Shown here piece after piece: positions 8,884-17,055 of a stretch of 64,000 nt of DNA (positions are counted from its first letter, which is position 1; every line of letters starts with the position of its first letter). The stretch covers positions 296,954 to 360,953 of the forward strand of contig NZ_RAQH01000004.1 in NCBI RefSeq assembly GCF_003610695.1. Reading direction: 5' to 3'. The notes beneath the pieces were generated by a model. That model did not search any database. It saw only the letters and a program-made list of their open reading frames with translations, and was not told the DNA's origin. The position numbers and the translations under genes are program-made. Source of the stretch: Epilithonimonas arachidiradicis. GTDB taxonomy: Bacteria > Bacteroidota > Bacteroidia > Flavobacteriales > Weeksellaceae.

Positions 8884-9852
8884 GTGAAGAACAATTACCA
8901 ATTTTATAAGATATTTCTACTAATAGTTTCAATTCTTTTTGTTGAATCTAAGGCGCAGGAAACATTACCTTTTTATCAGCAATATTTGATTGATGGGGAT
9001 TTTTTATTCAATCCGGCGTTATTAGGTAAAACTGATGATGTTGTTCTGAATCTTAACTACCAGAAACAATTCTCCCAGCTTAACGAGTCTCCAAATGTTC
9101 AGACTATTGGATTGCATGCTAATATATTTGATAGAGTAGGCGCGGGTGTTTCTTTTTTTAGAGATCAGAATGGTCCAATTTCTTCCAATGGATTGATGTT
9201 GGGTGCATCTTATTTTATTCCATTATCAGATGAGGAAGATCGTCAGGATCAATTCTCTTTCGGTATCGGAACCAATCTCTATAATATGAATATCGACTAT
9301 TCCCAACTGAATCCGGAACAACCTGGAGATCCTGTTTTGGGTGAGAATACCAACGATATTTTTTTAGCTTACGCTAATTTAGGAGCAGCTTTTAAATACA
9401 GGCATTTCTTTGCCGGAATCTCAGTCATTGATATCCCAATCAGTAATGATTTGCCGATTGTAAATGGAATCGAGCCTTCACCAACTAAATTTTATCTTAA
9501 TGCCGGGTATGATTGGCATTTTACTGACGGAATTTTCTTAACGCCATCATTAATGATGAATCTGAATACCAATTCATCAAGGATAATGGATTATAATCTG
9601 ATGGCGACTGTATTTGGAGAACAAAATAATCTTTCTGCTGGTCTAAGTTTCCGAAGTGCAAAAAGTGCAGTAGGAAGCCAAAATCTGGGAATGTCACCAG
9701 TTATCAAAGGAAGAGTTGGTAATTTTACATTTGGAGCGGTTTATAACTTTGGCGTTTCAGAATTGACTGAAAATTTTGGAAATAGTTTTATGTTATCGAT
9801 TGGATTTAATATTGATAACTTTATCAACACAAGAGGTTTCCGATATAGATAG
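8884..9852 (+). CDS. PorP/SprF family type IX secretion membrane protein
   Basis: The protein is a member of the PorP/SprF family, outer-membrane barrels that work with T9SS and gliding components. Supporting features are a signal peptide ending SKAQ, then ETLPFYQQYLIDGDFLFNPALLG, typical of this family, and strand-rich sequence to the C-terminus. I choose the GTG at 8884 (322 residues) because the reading frame further upstream overlaps the end of rluD and adds 30 residues ahead of the signal peptide. SprF partners usually serve a particular secreted adhesin such as SprB; no partner gene is adjacent here. Confidence 0.85.
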   Translation: MKNNYQFYKIFLLIVSILFVESKAQETLPFYQQYLIDGDFLFNPALLGKTDDVVLNLNYQKQFSQLNESPNVQTIGLHANIFDRVGAGVSFFRDQNGPISSNGLMLGASYFIPLSDEEDRQDQFSFGIGTNLYNMNIDYSQLNPEQPGDPVLGENTNDIFLAYANLGAAFKYRHFFAGISVIDIPISNDLPIVNGIEPSPTKFYLNAGYDWHFTDGIFLTPSLMMNLNTNSSRIMDYNLMATVFGEQNNLSAGLSFRSAKSAVGSQNLGMSPVIKGRVGNFTFGAVYNFGVSELTENFGNSFMLSIGFNIDNFINTRGFRYR

Positions 9853-9934
9853 TTTTATTAAATTGCTAATGTTTAATTGTTAATGATTTTCAATTTATAA
9901 CTAACAATTCATAATTAATCATTTATAATTCAGC

Positions 9935-11059
9935 TTGATTTACCTCCACATTCCTTTTTGTAAGCAAAAATGTAGTTACTGTAATTTTCATTTTTCAACT
10001 TCTTTTAGTTTGAAAGACGAGATGCTGTCAGCTATAAAAAAAGAAATCCAACTCAGACATACTGAACTAGAAAATAAAAGCCTTAAATCACTTTATTTTG
10101 GTGGAGGAACACCTTCGGTTTTAAGTGTTGATGAAATCAAATCTCTTTTAGACGAATTTCAAAAATATTTCAGTTTTGATGACAATATAGAAATTACATT
10201 GGAATCTAATCCAGATGATTTGAATAAAAATTTCCTAAAAGAATTATCCCAGACAGAAATTAATCGTTTATCCATCGGAACCCAAAGTTTTTTTGATGAG
10301 GATTTGAAATTGATGAATCGAGCACACAATGCTTCCGAAGCAGAAAGTTCAATCAAAAGAGCGCAGGATTTTGGATTAGAAAATATCAGTATCGATTTGA
10401 TTTACGGTTCTCCCACTTCCAACTTCGAAATCTGGAAAGAAAATCTCAACAAAACAATTGAATTACAAGTTCCTCACGTTTCATCTTATGCTCTAACTGT
10501 TGAGCCCAAAACAGCTTTGGAAAAATGGATTGAAAATGGAAAAGTCAGTTCTCCCGAAGAAGCGGAACAGAATCAAGAGTTCTATTATATGAAGGATTTC
10601 TTAAAAGATAATGGATTCGACCATTACGAGATTTCAAATTTTGGAAAACCCGGATTTCACTCCAAGCATAATTCTGCTTACTGGAAATCTGAACCGTATT
10701 TAGGGATTGGTCCTTCGGCGCATTCTTATAACGGAAGTTTGGAAAGAAGCTGGAATATTGCCAATAATCCAGTCTATATCAAAAATCTGAATCAAAATAT
10801 TCTTCCAAAAGAAACCGAAATCCTTTCTGAAAAAGACAGATTCAACGAAATGATGATGATCGGACTCAGAACAATTTGGGGCGTAGATTTAGATAAAATC
10901 AATCAAAATTTTTCTTCAGAAATAATCGATTATCTTAACCTAGAAATCAAGTCAAAACTAGAATCCGGAATTCTGAAAATCGAAGATAATTATCTCAAAA
11001 TTCCTGAACAGCATTGGTTTTTAGCAGACGGAATTGCGAGTGATTTATTTATAGTCTAA
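9935..11059 (+). CDS. hemW: HemW-like radical SAM protein
   Basis: The 374-residue protein begins YLHIPFCKQKCSYCNF with Cys9, Cys13 and Cys16 in the C-x3-C-x2-C arrangement of a radical SAM [4Fe-4S] site, then GGGTPS. The HemN/HemW C-terminal region follows. Motifs and length match HemW, a heme-binding protein linked to heme delivery, rather than the longer oxygen-independent coproporphyrinogen oxidase HemN; older annotations often call it HemN. The start must be the TTG at 9935, because the first downstream ATG would remove the cluster cysteines. A palindromic repeat follows the stop. Confidence 0.9.
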   Translation: MIYLHIPFCKQKCSYCNFHFSTSFSLKDEMLSAIKKEIQLRHTELENKSLKSLYFGGGTPSVLSVDEIKSLLDEFQKYFSFDDNIEITLESNPDDLNKNFLKELSQTEINRLSIGTQSFFDEDLKLMNRAHNASEAESSIKRAQDFGLENISIDLIYGSPTSNFEIWKENLNKTIELQVPHVSSYALTVEPKTALEKWIENGKVSSPEEAEQNQEFYYMKDFLKDNGFDHYEISNFGKPGFHSKHNSAYWKSEPYLGIGPSAHSYNGSLERSWNIANNPVYIKNLNQNILPKETEILSEKDRFNEMMMIGLRTIWGVDLDKINQNFSSEIIDYLNLEIKSKLESGILKIEDNYLKIPEQHWFLADGIASDLFIV

Positions 11060-11062
11060 AGA

Positions 11063-11126
11063 CTTCGACAAGCTCAGTCTGACAATGCACAATTACTATC
11101 AGAGTTGTCACATTGAGCTTGTCGAA
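11063..11126. repeat. Palindromic dispersed repeat downstream of hemW
   Basis: Two arms, CTTCGACAAGCTCAGTCTGA (from 11063) and the near-reverse-complement ending TTGAGCTTGTCGAA (11126), flank an A+T-rich loop. It can fold into a long imperfect hairpin and resembles REP-like intergenic repeats in flavobacteria. A related, more diverged copy lies downstream of murI. Confidence 0.65.
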
Positions 11127-11151
11127 ATGTTTTTCAGAATAAAAAATTCCC

Positions 11152-11159
11152 TACTTTTG
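11152..11159 (+). promoter_or_regulatory. Candidate -7 element upstream of murI
   Basis: TACTTTTG fits TAnnTTTG but lies 109 bp before the murI start. Between them is a block with repeated CTTTGCGAACTT, a known type of flavobacterial intergenic repeat, so the motif could also be part of that repeat. Confidence 0.3.
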
Positions 11160-11268
11160 TAAAGTTAAATCTTTGCTGAGTTTTACGCCTTTGCGAACTT
11201 AAAAACATTGCAATTATCAAAAAAACTTTGCGAACTTTGCGTTCAAAATAACAGATAAATATTATCTC

Positions 11269-12099
11269 TTGAAAAAGAAAAAAGCCGACTACACGCATCT
11301 TTCAGCCAATCAGCCAATAGGGATCTTTGATTCCGGAGTTGGTGGATTAACGGTGGCGAAAGAAATCAAAAGATTGTTGCCCAACGAAGATTTGATTTAT
11401 TTTGGGGATACAAAACATCTTCCTTACGGTGAAAAATCCCGTGAAGCTATCGTCGGTTATTCTACAAAGATTACCAATTTTTTGCTTGAGCAAAATTGTA
11501 AAGCGATTGTAATTGCTTGTAACACCGCTACAGCAAATGCTTTGCAGGAAGTTCAGGCATTGGTTGCAGATAGAGTTCCTGTGATTGATGTAATTAATCC
11601 GGTTGCAGAAAAAGTTTCTTACGAAATTCACAATAATGTTGGCGTGATTGCGACCAAAGCAACAGTTAATTCCGGACTTTATAAAAAATCAATCCGAAAG
11701 CATAACAAGTTTATTAAGGTTGATGAATTGGCAACACCGCTTTTAGTTCCGGCAATTGAAGAAGGTTTTAAAAATCATCCGATTACACATTCGATTATTT
11801 ATAATTATTTGAGTAATAGCAAATTAAAAAATATCGAAACTTTGATTCTCGGTTGTACGCATTATCCGCTTCTGATTGACGAAATCAAACAATACTACGG
11901 CAACCGTGTTCGCGTCATTGATTCTCCTAATATCGTTGCCAATCAGCTGAAAATGATTCTCGACAAGCATCATCTTTTGAACGAAGAAAATCATCAATCC
12001 ACTTATCAATTTTTCTTATCGGATATTACCAAGAATTTCGAAAAAATCTCGAAAAAATTCTTCGGAAAATCCATTGATTTAGAACTTAAAGTTCTTTGA
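11269..12099 (+). CDS. murI: Glutamate racemase
   Basis: MurI makes D-glutamate for peptidoglycan. The 276-residue protein shows IGIFDSGVGGLTVAKEI, YFGDTKHLPYG, the first catalytic Cys84 in ACNTATANAL and the second, Cys196, in LGCTHYPLL. The start is a TTG at 11269: there is no ATG or GTG before the essential IFDSGVGG motif. An N-terminal Lys-rich stretch of about 14 residues precedes the domain. The enzyme is cytoplasmic and probably essential. A diverged palindromic repeat follows the stop codon. Confidence 0.95.
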   Translation: MKKKKADYTHLSANQPIGIFDSGVGGLTVAKEIKRLLPNEDLIYFGDTKHLPYGEKSREAIVGYSTKITNFLLEQNCKAIVIACNTATANALQEVQALVADRVPVIDVINPVAEKVSYEIHNNVGVIATKATVNSGLYKKSIRKHNKFIKVDELATPLLVPAIEEGFKNHPITHSIIYNYLSNSKLKNIETLILGCTHYPLLIDEIKQYYGNRVRVIDSPNIVANQLKMILDKHHLLNEENHQSTYQFFLSDITKNFEKISKKFFGKSIDLELKVL

Positions 12100-12116
12100 T
12101 AATATTTAGTAAAACT

Positions 12117-12185
12117 CCTTCGACTCCGCTCAGGATAACATCTCTGAACTAATATTGAAATTGTTAGGTTGAGCAGAGTTCAAGC
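12117..12185. repeat. Diverged palindromic repeat downstream of murI
   Basis: Arms CCTTCGACTCCGCTCAGGAT (from 12117) and TTGAGCAGAGTTCAAG (to about 12184) are imperfect reverse complements around an A+T-rich loop. The sequence is related to the repeat after hemW. Confidence 0.55.
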
Positions 12186-12186
12186 C

Positions 12187-12208
12187 TTTTGTGACTTTTG
12201 TGGTTTAA
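12187..12208. repeat. Short dispersed repeat, copy 1
   Basis: A 22-bp block (TTTTGTGACTTTTGTGG then TTTAA) lies 3 bp from the end of the LysR-type gene. A copy with one mismatch lies 3 bp from the end of the DUF3822 gene at 17056-17077. Confidence 0.6.
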
Positions 12209-12211
12209 TAA

Positions 12212-13108
12212 TTAAAAATTCTCATTTCGAAAAATGTCCTTGATTCTGTCAATCTCATTTTGAACATTATTTTTCACACGTTCGCCAAAGTGTAGTGTGT
12301 TTTCAATTTTGTTGTTACCTTCCCACGTAATCTCGATCCCGCCGTTGGCAATCTCTTTTTTGCACAGAAAATCGGGAACGATGGAAAACCCGGAATTCCC
12401 ACTTAAACAACGGACAATCGAGCAGATATTCGGGACAATATAATTCGGTTTGAAGTCTGGATGCCTGTTAAAATTCGCTTTCCAAAAGTTATTCAGATGT
12501 TCCATATCCGCCGCAGTGCTGTACCAGATTTGCTGTTTCAGCCAGTTTTCTGCTTCTTCGATTTTATTGGCTTTAATTAAATTTTGAAACTCAGAAGTAT
12601 CAGTTCCTGTTCCATTAATCAGAACAATTTTTTCTTTGGAAAAAGCTTCGAAATTCAGGTTTTTAAGGTTGGTTTTTCTTGGTGTGATAATCAAATCCAA
12701 CAATCCGTTATCCAGATCCGAAAACATCTGTTCATACAATCCAAAACGGATAATTACATTGAAATCAAATGTCGGAATATGCTTTTCCAAAGTGAACTGA
12801 AAGGTCTCAAAACACATCCCAACACTTACAGTTGGACGCTCGGTTTTCGTTGTTTTATGAAAAGTTTGTTCGGCGGTTTCTAACTTTAGAAGCGGTTCCA
12901 AAGTAAAATTATAAAGAATCTTCGCTTTCTCTGTCGGAATTAGTTTCTTTGAAATCCTTTCGAACAAAGAATAGCCAACATAAGCTTCCAGCGAACCAAT
13001 ATGAAGGCTCACGCCGGGTTGGGAAATATACAATTCCTTCGCTGCTTTGGTGTAAGACTGCGTTTCATAGACACTTTTAAAGGTTCTAAGCCATTCCAGA
13101 TTGATCAT
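12212..13108 (-). CDS. LysR family transcriptional regulator
   Basis: The 298-residue protein has the N-terminal winged helix-turn-helix of LysR regulators (about residues 1-60; LRTFKSVYETQSYTKAAKEL, SQPGVSLHIGSLE) and a C-terminal effector-binding domain. It is transcribed away from the quinone reductase gene mdaB with 89 bp between the starts. LysR regulators commonly control the divergent neighbour and themselves, and a perfect palindrome lies just upstream of this start. Control of the mdaB-ygiN pair is therefore likely; the effector (perhaps a quinone or an electrophile) is inference. Confidence 0.88.
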   Translation of the reverse strand: MINLEWLRTFKSVYETQSYTKAAKELYISQPGVSLHIGSLEAYVGYSLFERISKKLIPTEKAKILYNFTLEPLLKLETAEQTFHKTTKTERPTVSVGMCFETFQFTLEKHIPTFDFNVIIRFGLYEQMFSDLDNGLLDLIITPRKTNLKNLNFEAFSKEKIVLINGTGTDTSEFQNLIKANKIEEAENWLKQQIWYSTAADMEHLNNFWKANFNRHPDFKPNYIVPNICSIVRCLSGNSGFSIVPDFLCKKEIANGGIEITWEGNNKIENTLHFGERVKNNVQNEIDRIKDIFRNENF

Positions 13109-13110
13109 TT

Positions 13111-13130
13111 TGTATTATAATTATAATACA
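13111..13130. promoter_or_regulatory. 20-bp palindrome, candidate LysR operator
   Basis: TGTATTATAATTATAATACA is a perfect palindrome and contains the T-N11-A pattern of LysR sites. It begins 2 bp before the LysR-type start and about 68 bp before mdaB. A second A+T-rich imperfect palindrome follows at about 13131-13147. Confidence 0.6.
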
Positions 13131-13197
13131 AATATATAATTTATATTATTTTTATAATTAATTTTTCTGTCGGAACTTTGTATCATTAAATTATTAA

Positions 13198-13827
13198 ATG
13201 AAAAAATCAATGAAAATATTTATAATCAACGGCGGACAGAAATTCGCACATTCCGGCGGCAGTTTTAATAATACCATTACAGAATGGACAAAGGAAACAC
13301 TTGATAAGCAAGGTTTTGAAATTAAAATAACTAATATTAATGATGATTTTAACCCAGTTGATGAAGCAGAAAACTTCAAATGGGCGGATGTTGTCATTTA
13401 TCATTTTCCGGTTTGGTGGTTTCAGGTTCCTAATCGTTTGAAATTTTATATTGATGAAGTTTTCACTGCCGGACATAACAACGGGATTTACAAAAGCGAT
13501 GGTCGCTCGAGAGTTAATCCAGCCATTAATTACGGAACTGGCGGTTTGATGCACGGCAAGCAATATTTTGTGACAACAAGCTGGAACGCGCCGGAAACAG
13601 CTTTTACTTTGGAAGGTGAGTTTTTCGATCAACATTCTGTGGATGAAGGTGTGTTGTTCGGTTTTCATAGAATGAATGCTTTTACAGGAATGAAAAGTTT
13701 GGGAAGTTTCCATTTTCACGATATGGAGAAACAGGCGACACAGGAACGAATCGATAATTATGAAAAAGAATATAAAAATTATCTGAAAAGTGTTTTCTTT
13801 AGTGTTGAATCTGAAATTCTAAATTAA
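13198..13827 (+). CDS. mdaB: NAD(P)H quinone oxidoreductase, MdaB-like
   Basis: The 209-residue protein is a flavodoxin-fold quinone reductase. Its sequence runs in parallel with E. coli MdaB as I recall it: IFIINGGQKFAHSGG, the acidic WADVVIYHFPVWWF, KFYIDEVFTAGH, YGTGGLMHGKQY and TTSWNAPETAF. MdaB uses FAD and NADPH to reduce quinones by two electrons, which avoids semiquinones. Translation may start at this ATG or the one four codons later. It is followed after 2 bp by the ygiN-like gene and faces a LysR regulator, which suggests induction by a quinone or oxidative signal. Confidence 0.9.
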   Translation: MKKSMKIFIINGGQKFAHSGGSFNNTITEWTKETLDKQGFEIKITNINDDFNPVDEAENFKWADVVIYHFPVWWFQVPNRLKFYIDEVFTAGHNNGIYKSDGRSRVNPAINYGTGGLMHGKQYFVTTSWNAPETAFTLEGEFFDQHSVDEGVLFGFHRMNAFTGMKSLGSFHFHDMEKQATQERIDNYEKEYKNYLKSVFFSVESEILN

Positions 13828-13829
13828 TT

Positions 13830-14117
13830 ATGTCTATCTATTTAACAGCAATTTTAAAAGCAAAAAAGGAATCAGTTCAGGATTTGAAATCAATTCTTGA
13901 TCATATGGTTCTGAATACGAGAAAAGAAGAAGCTTGCGAAAAATATGATTTGCAGCAAGGTTTGGAAGATGAAACGGTTTTCATATTTCACGAGATTTGG
14001 AAGAGCAAAGAAGGTTTGGATGCTCATAATCAACAATCTTATATCAAAGAGTTTGTAGAAAAAGCGCCTGATTTATTGGAAAAACCGGCAGAGATTTATC
14101 TGGTGAAATTAGTTTAA
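13830..14117 (+). CDS. ABM-family monooxygenase, YgiN-like
   Basis: This 95-residue protein has the short ferredoxin-like fold of antibiotic-biosynthesis-monooxygenase (ABM) proteins: an ILKAKKESVQDLKSIL first helix, a central FIFHEIWKSKEGLDAHNQQ strand-helix and the final IYLVKLV strand. E. coli YgiN is a quinol monooxygenase encoded next to MdaB, and the same order with a 2-bp gap is found here. The pair could cycle quinones, but the YgiN reaction in this organism is inference. The stop is followed by a strong terminator. Confidence 0.83.
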   Translation: MSIYLTAILKAKKESVQDLKSILDHMVLNTRKEEACEKYDLQQGLEDETVFIFHEIWKSKEGLDAHNQQSYIKEFVEKAPDLLEKPAEIYLVKLV

Positions 14118-14122
14118 AATAG

Positions 14123-14150
14123 AAACGCCTCGATTAATTGAGGCGTTTTT
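14123..14150. terminator. Bidirectional terminator, ygiN-like/ABC-F
   Basis: A 9-bp stem (AAACGCCTC / GAGGCGTTT) with an 8-nt loop is followed by T residues on the plus strand and by an A-rich flank that serves the convergent ABC-F gene. Confidence 0.85.
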
Positions 14151-15736
14151 TATAACGAAATAGTCTTATTAATATTAATGTCTTCCAAAAAACGATTATC
14201 GTGAGAAACCACAATCAAAGTTCCTTGGTAATCGTTGATTGCTGATGTTAAAATCTCAATATTTTGGATGTCTAGATTATTGGTTGGCTCATCCATAATT
14301 ATCATATCTGGCAAAATATTTTGAATAGAAAGACAGCAGAGCAGGAGTTTCATCTTTTCGCCACCACTCAGGAATTCACATTTTTTGTCCCAATCATTTT
14401 TCCAGAATAGAAATCTTGCTAAAATGGTTTTGACCTCGTGTCCTTCAAGATTTTTTAAATTAAATTGCTGAGCTTGTTCATAAACTGAAAGTTCATTTTT
14501 AATCAAAGAATATTCTTGGTCGATGTAAATTGTTTTCTTTTCTGATAAATAAATTTCGCCAAAATTAGGTTTAATTTCTCCCAAAATCAGTTTTATCAAA
14601 CTTGTTTTTCCTGAACCGTTATCACCTTTTATTGCAACTCTTTCTCCACTCAGAATTTGAAAATCGAGATTGTTTTCCCAAAGATTTTCTTGATGATAAT
14701 TGAAATTAATTTGTTCGGCTTTGACCAAAATTTTCCCTTTATGAAGATGAGAATTATCGAAATTAATTTTCATCTTATCGATTCCGGAAAGATTATCTTT
14801 CAAACTGTGAAGATTTTCTCTGATATTATCAATTTTTTCAGAATGAACAGATTTTAGTTTTGATGTACTGTTTTCCGCTTTGTTGCGAAGTGTGTTCATC
14901 ATAATTCTGGAAACGCCCGATTTCTCCTGCTTTCCTTTTCCTCGGGAATCCAATTTGTTTTGCCTTTCAATCGTTTCGCGTTCTTTTTCTTTGGCTTTTT
15001 TCAGTTCTTTTTCTCGGTTTTGAATATTCTGTTCAAGCGAATTTTGTTCAATTTTTTTCTGCTCAGAATAGAAATCGTAATTTCCTCCATAAACTGAAAT
15101 TCCATTTTTGTTGAGTTCGCAAGTTTTGTCTAAAAGATTGAGCAAAACTCTGTCGTGACTTACAATCAAAAGACTTTTCGATGTTGATTTGATAAACTCA
15201 TAAAGCAAATTTCTACTTGCCAAATCCAGATGATTCGTCGGTTCATCCATTAGAATCAAATCCGGCTGATGAATCATCATTCCAGCTAGAAATAATTTGG
15301 TTTTTTGTCCGCCACTCAGATTTTCTAATTTCAAATTCAAATCGAAATCAGGCAGATTCCAATACTTGAAAGCTTCTTTGATTCTGTCTTCGATTGTCCA
15401 ATCGTCGTTTAAGATTTCCATATTTTCTTCGGTTACAGAACCGTTTAGAATTTCCTTTAAAGCATTCAGTTTTTTATCAATGTTTAAAGCTTCAGCAATA
15501 TTTAAATGATTATACTGACCGAAAATCTGCGGAATGTAATAGATATTAGAATCAGATTTAATCATTCCTGATTTTGGTTGTAATTCGCCAGCAATTATTT
15601 TGAGCAAAGTCGATTTTCCGGAACCGTTATTTCCGATTAAAGCTATTTTTTCCTGATAATTAAGTGTAAAGTTGATGTCCGAAAAAAGAACATCTTTATT
15701 GGGATGTTGATAAGATATATCTTGTAAAATTAACAT
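14150..15736 (-). CDS. ABC-F family ATPase
   Basis: The 528-residue protein has two ABC ATPase domains and no membrane segment. The first P-loop is GNNGSGKS (35-42), with LSGGQKTK and MDEPTNHLD; the second has GDNGSGKT, LSGGEKMK and MDEPTNNLD. A charged coiled-coil linker between them is rich in Lys and Glu. This is the ABC-F layout: proteins that bind the ribosomal E site, either as translation factors or as antibiotic-resistance proteins. I cannot place it in a resistance subfamily by eye. The A+T-rich leader has a promoter-like motif and a hairpin, which would suit attenuation. Confidence 0.9.
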   Translation of the reverse strand: MLILQDISYQHPNKDVLFSDINFTLNYQEKIALIGNNGSGKSTLLKIIAGELQPKSGMIKSDSNIYYIPQIFGQYNHLNIAEALNIDKKLNALKEILNGSVTEENMEILNDDWTIEDRIKEAFKYWNLPDFDLNLKLENLSGGQKTKLFLAGMMIHQPDLILMDEPTNHLDLASRNLLYEFIKSTSKSLLIVSHDRVLLNLLDKTCELNKNGISVYGGNYDFYSEQKKIEQNSLEQNIQNREKELKKAKEKERETIERQNKLDSRGKGKQEKSGVSRIMMNTLRNKAENSTSKLKSVHSEKIDNIRENLHSLKDNLSGIDKMKINFDNSHLHKGKILVKAEQINFNYHQENLWENNLDFQILSGERVAIKGDNGSGKTSLIKLILGEIKPNFGEIYLSEKKTIYIDQEYSLIKNELSVYEQAQQFNLKNLEGHEVKTILARFLFWKNDWDKKCEFLSGGEKMKLLLCCLSIQNILPDMIIMDEPTNNLDIQNIEILTSAINDYQGTLIVVSHDNRFLEDININKTISL

Positions 15737-15761
15737 AATTTCTTTTTTAAGATGAACAATA

Positions 15762-15779
15762 GCAGACGAGTTGGTCTGC
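15762..15779 (-). promoter_or_regulatory. Leader hairpin upstream of the ABC-F gene
   Basis: GCAGAC and GTCTGC are a perfect 6-bp stem with a 6-nt loop, about 25 nt before the ABC-F start in its own transcript. A start-stop pair (ATG then TAA) is also present upstream in the leader at 15807-15812. A regulatory role is a guess. Confidence 0.35.
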
Positions 15780-15836
15780 AGAAGATTGCCTGAAAGAAAT
15801 TATATTTTACATTATAATTTTAGAATTTTATTTCTG

Positions 15837-15844
15837 CAAAGTTA
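15837..15844 (-). promoter_or_regulatory. Candidate promoter for the ABC-F gene
   Basis: On the minus strand this reads TAACTTTG, a match to TAnnTTTG, about 100 bp before the start. It would give a leader of about 95 nt that includes the hairpin. Confidence 0.45.
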
Positions 15845-15875
15845 GAAATTATTTTTGAAGTAGAATTTTATGAAT

Positions 15876-16322
15876 TTAAAATCCGATTTTCTTCATAACG
15901 AGATTCAGTTTTTGCTTCCATTCCATAGGTTTTGTAGAATATCCGGAGGAAGCAATGGCAACAAACCATTCGTTGTGATTTTGCGAACCTTTTAGTTTTT
16001 CATAGAATTTTCTTTTCGAAACCCATTCACAAAAGGCACGATAAGAAGCCTTAGAATCAGTAAAACTTTTGAATCTGGAACTGTTGATGGCATTTTTTCC
16101 GGTCATTCCAAAATGGTTGTTCAACACTTTACAAGCCGAACTTGTACCGCCGCCGGTTTCCATATAAGCAATGGAAAGAATAACTGAAATTGGAATCCCG
16201 AATTCCTGAGAAAGCTCTGTCGCAAAAGGTTTGTATTGATTGATGTAAGAATTCTGTGCAGAGATTTTCAAACTGAAAAACAAACTGAAAATCATTAATA
16301 ATCTGATGTGGAAATTCCTCAT
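15876..16322 (-). CDS. Secreted glucosaminidase-domain protein (GH73-like)
   Basis: The 148-residue protein has a signal peptide (to about KISAQ) and then a compact glucosaminidase fold. The likely catalytic Glu is in SIAYMETGGGTS, followed by LNNHFGMTG, FKSFTDSKASYRAF and a YSTKPMEWKQKL end, all typical of bacterial N-acetylglucosaminidase (FlgJ/LytD-type) domains. It would cut peptidoglycan glycan strands in the periplasm. There is no LysM or other wall-binding domain. It follows rsmD with a 13-bp gap and probably shares its transcript. Confidence 0.85.
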   Translation of the reverse strand: MRNFHIRLLMIFSLFFSLKISAQNSYINQYKPFATELSQEFGIPISVILSIAYMETGGGTSSACKVLNNHFGMTGKNAINSSRFKSFTDSKASYRAFCEWVSKRKFYEKLKGSQNHNEWFVAIASSGYSTKPMEWKQKLNLVMKKIGF

Positions 16323-16335
16323 ATAGCAATCAATT

Positions 16336-16902
16336 TTATTCAGAAATCGGTTCGCTTTGGAAGAAAGAAAAACTTACATTCCCGTATTTTCTTGTGTCTT
16401 TCAAGTTTGGATGAGAGAATTTTAGTCTGCTCTGATGTTCCAGAATGAAAACGCCGTTGGGTTTCAATAATTCGTTATTCAGAACCAAATCAATTAATTC
16501 ATTGTATTTTTTTTCTTCCGTTTCGAAAGGTGCATCAGCGAAAATGATTTCGTACTTTTTGTCGTGATTTCTTTTCTTTTTCAGCCATTCAAAAACATCA
16601 GCTCTCTGAACATTTACCTGCAATCCCATATCCAAGTCGTTGGCTGTCGAGTTGATAAATCCGGCGTGTTTTGGATTCAGTTCCACGGCCGTGATGTCTT
16701 TGCAATCGCGCGATGCAAACTCCAAAGTTATTGAGCCAATTCCTGCAAATAAGTCCAAAACAGAGCAGAATTCAAGGTCATATTTGTTGTCAATAATGCT
16801 GAATAATGCTTCTTTGGCAAAATCGGTGGTTGGTCTTACATCGAAATTTTTTGGCGCCGCAATTTTCTTAGCTTTCCATTTTCCGGATATGATTCTAAAC
16901 AT
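16336..16902 (-). CDS. rsmD: 16S rRNA (guanine-N2) methyltransferase RsmD-like
   Basis: The 188-residue Rossmann methyltransferase has the RsmD N-terminus (RIISGKWKAKKI, VRPTTDFAKEALFSII), SAM motif I DLFAGIGSITLEFASR and an acidic VELNPKH. The catalytic (D/N)PP(Y/F) motif reads DAPF, with Ala in place of the first Pro; this may be lineage-specific. RsmD methylates G966 of 16S rRNA. It follows the DUF3822 gene and precedes the glucosaminidase gene on the minus strand. Confidence 0.9.
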   Translation of the reverse strand: MFRIISGKWKAKKIAAPKNFDVRPTTDFAKEALFSIIDNKYDLEFCSVLDLFAGIGSITLEFASRDCKDITAVELNPKHAGFINSTANDLDMGLQVNVQRADVFEWLKKKRNHDKKYEIIFADAPFETEEKKYNELIDLVLNNELLKPNGVFILEHQSRLKFSHPNLKDTRKYGNVSFSFFQSEPISE

Positions 16903-17055
16903 AGATGTTTTTTTGATAGATAATAATTTAAACTTAAAATCTTAAATCAATCACAAAGTCGCAAAGATTTTATTGATTTTAAGTTTTTCAAAAGGATAAA
17001 AAGTTCAGTTATTCCTTTTTTACTCTTTTCGAGTTTTAGTTTTTCAAATTTCTTC

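Noticed and set aside
14150..15736. ABC-F gene as an antibiotic-resistance determinant
   Set aside because: The fold is clear but no resistance subfamily can be assigned by eye, so I keep it as a general ABC-F ATPase.
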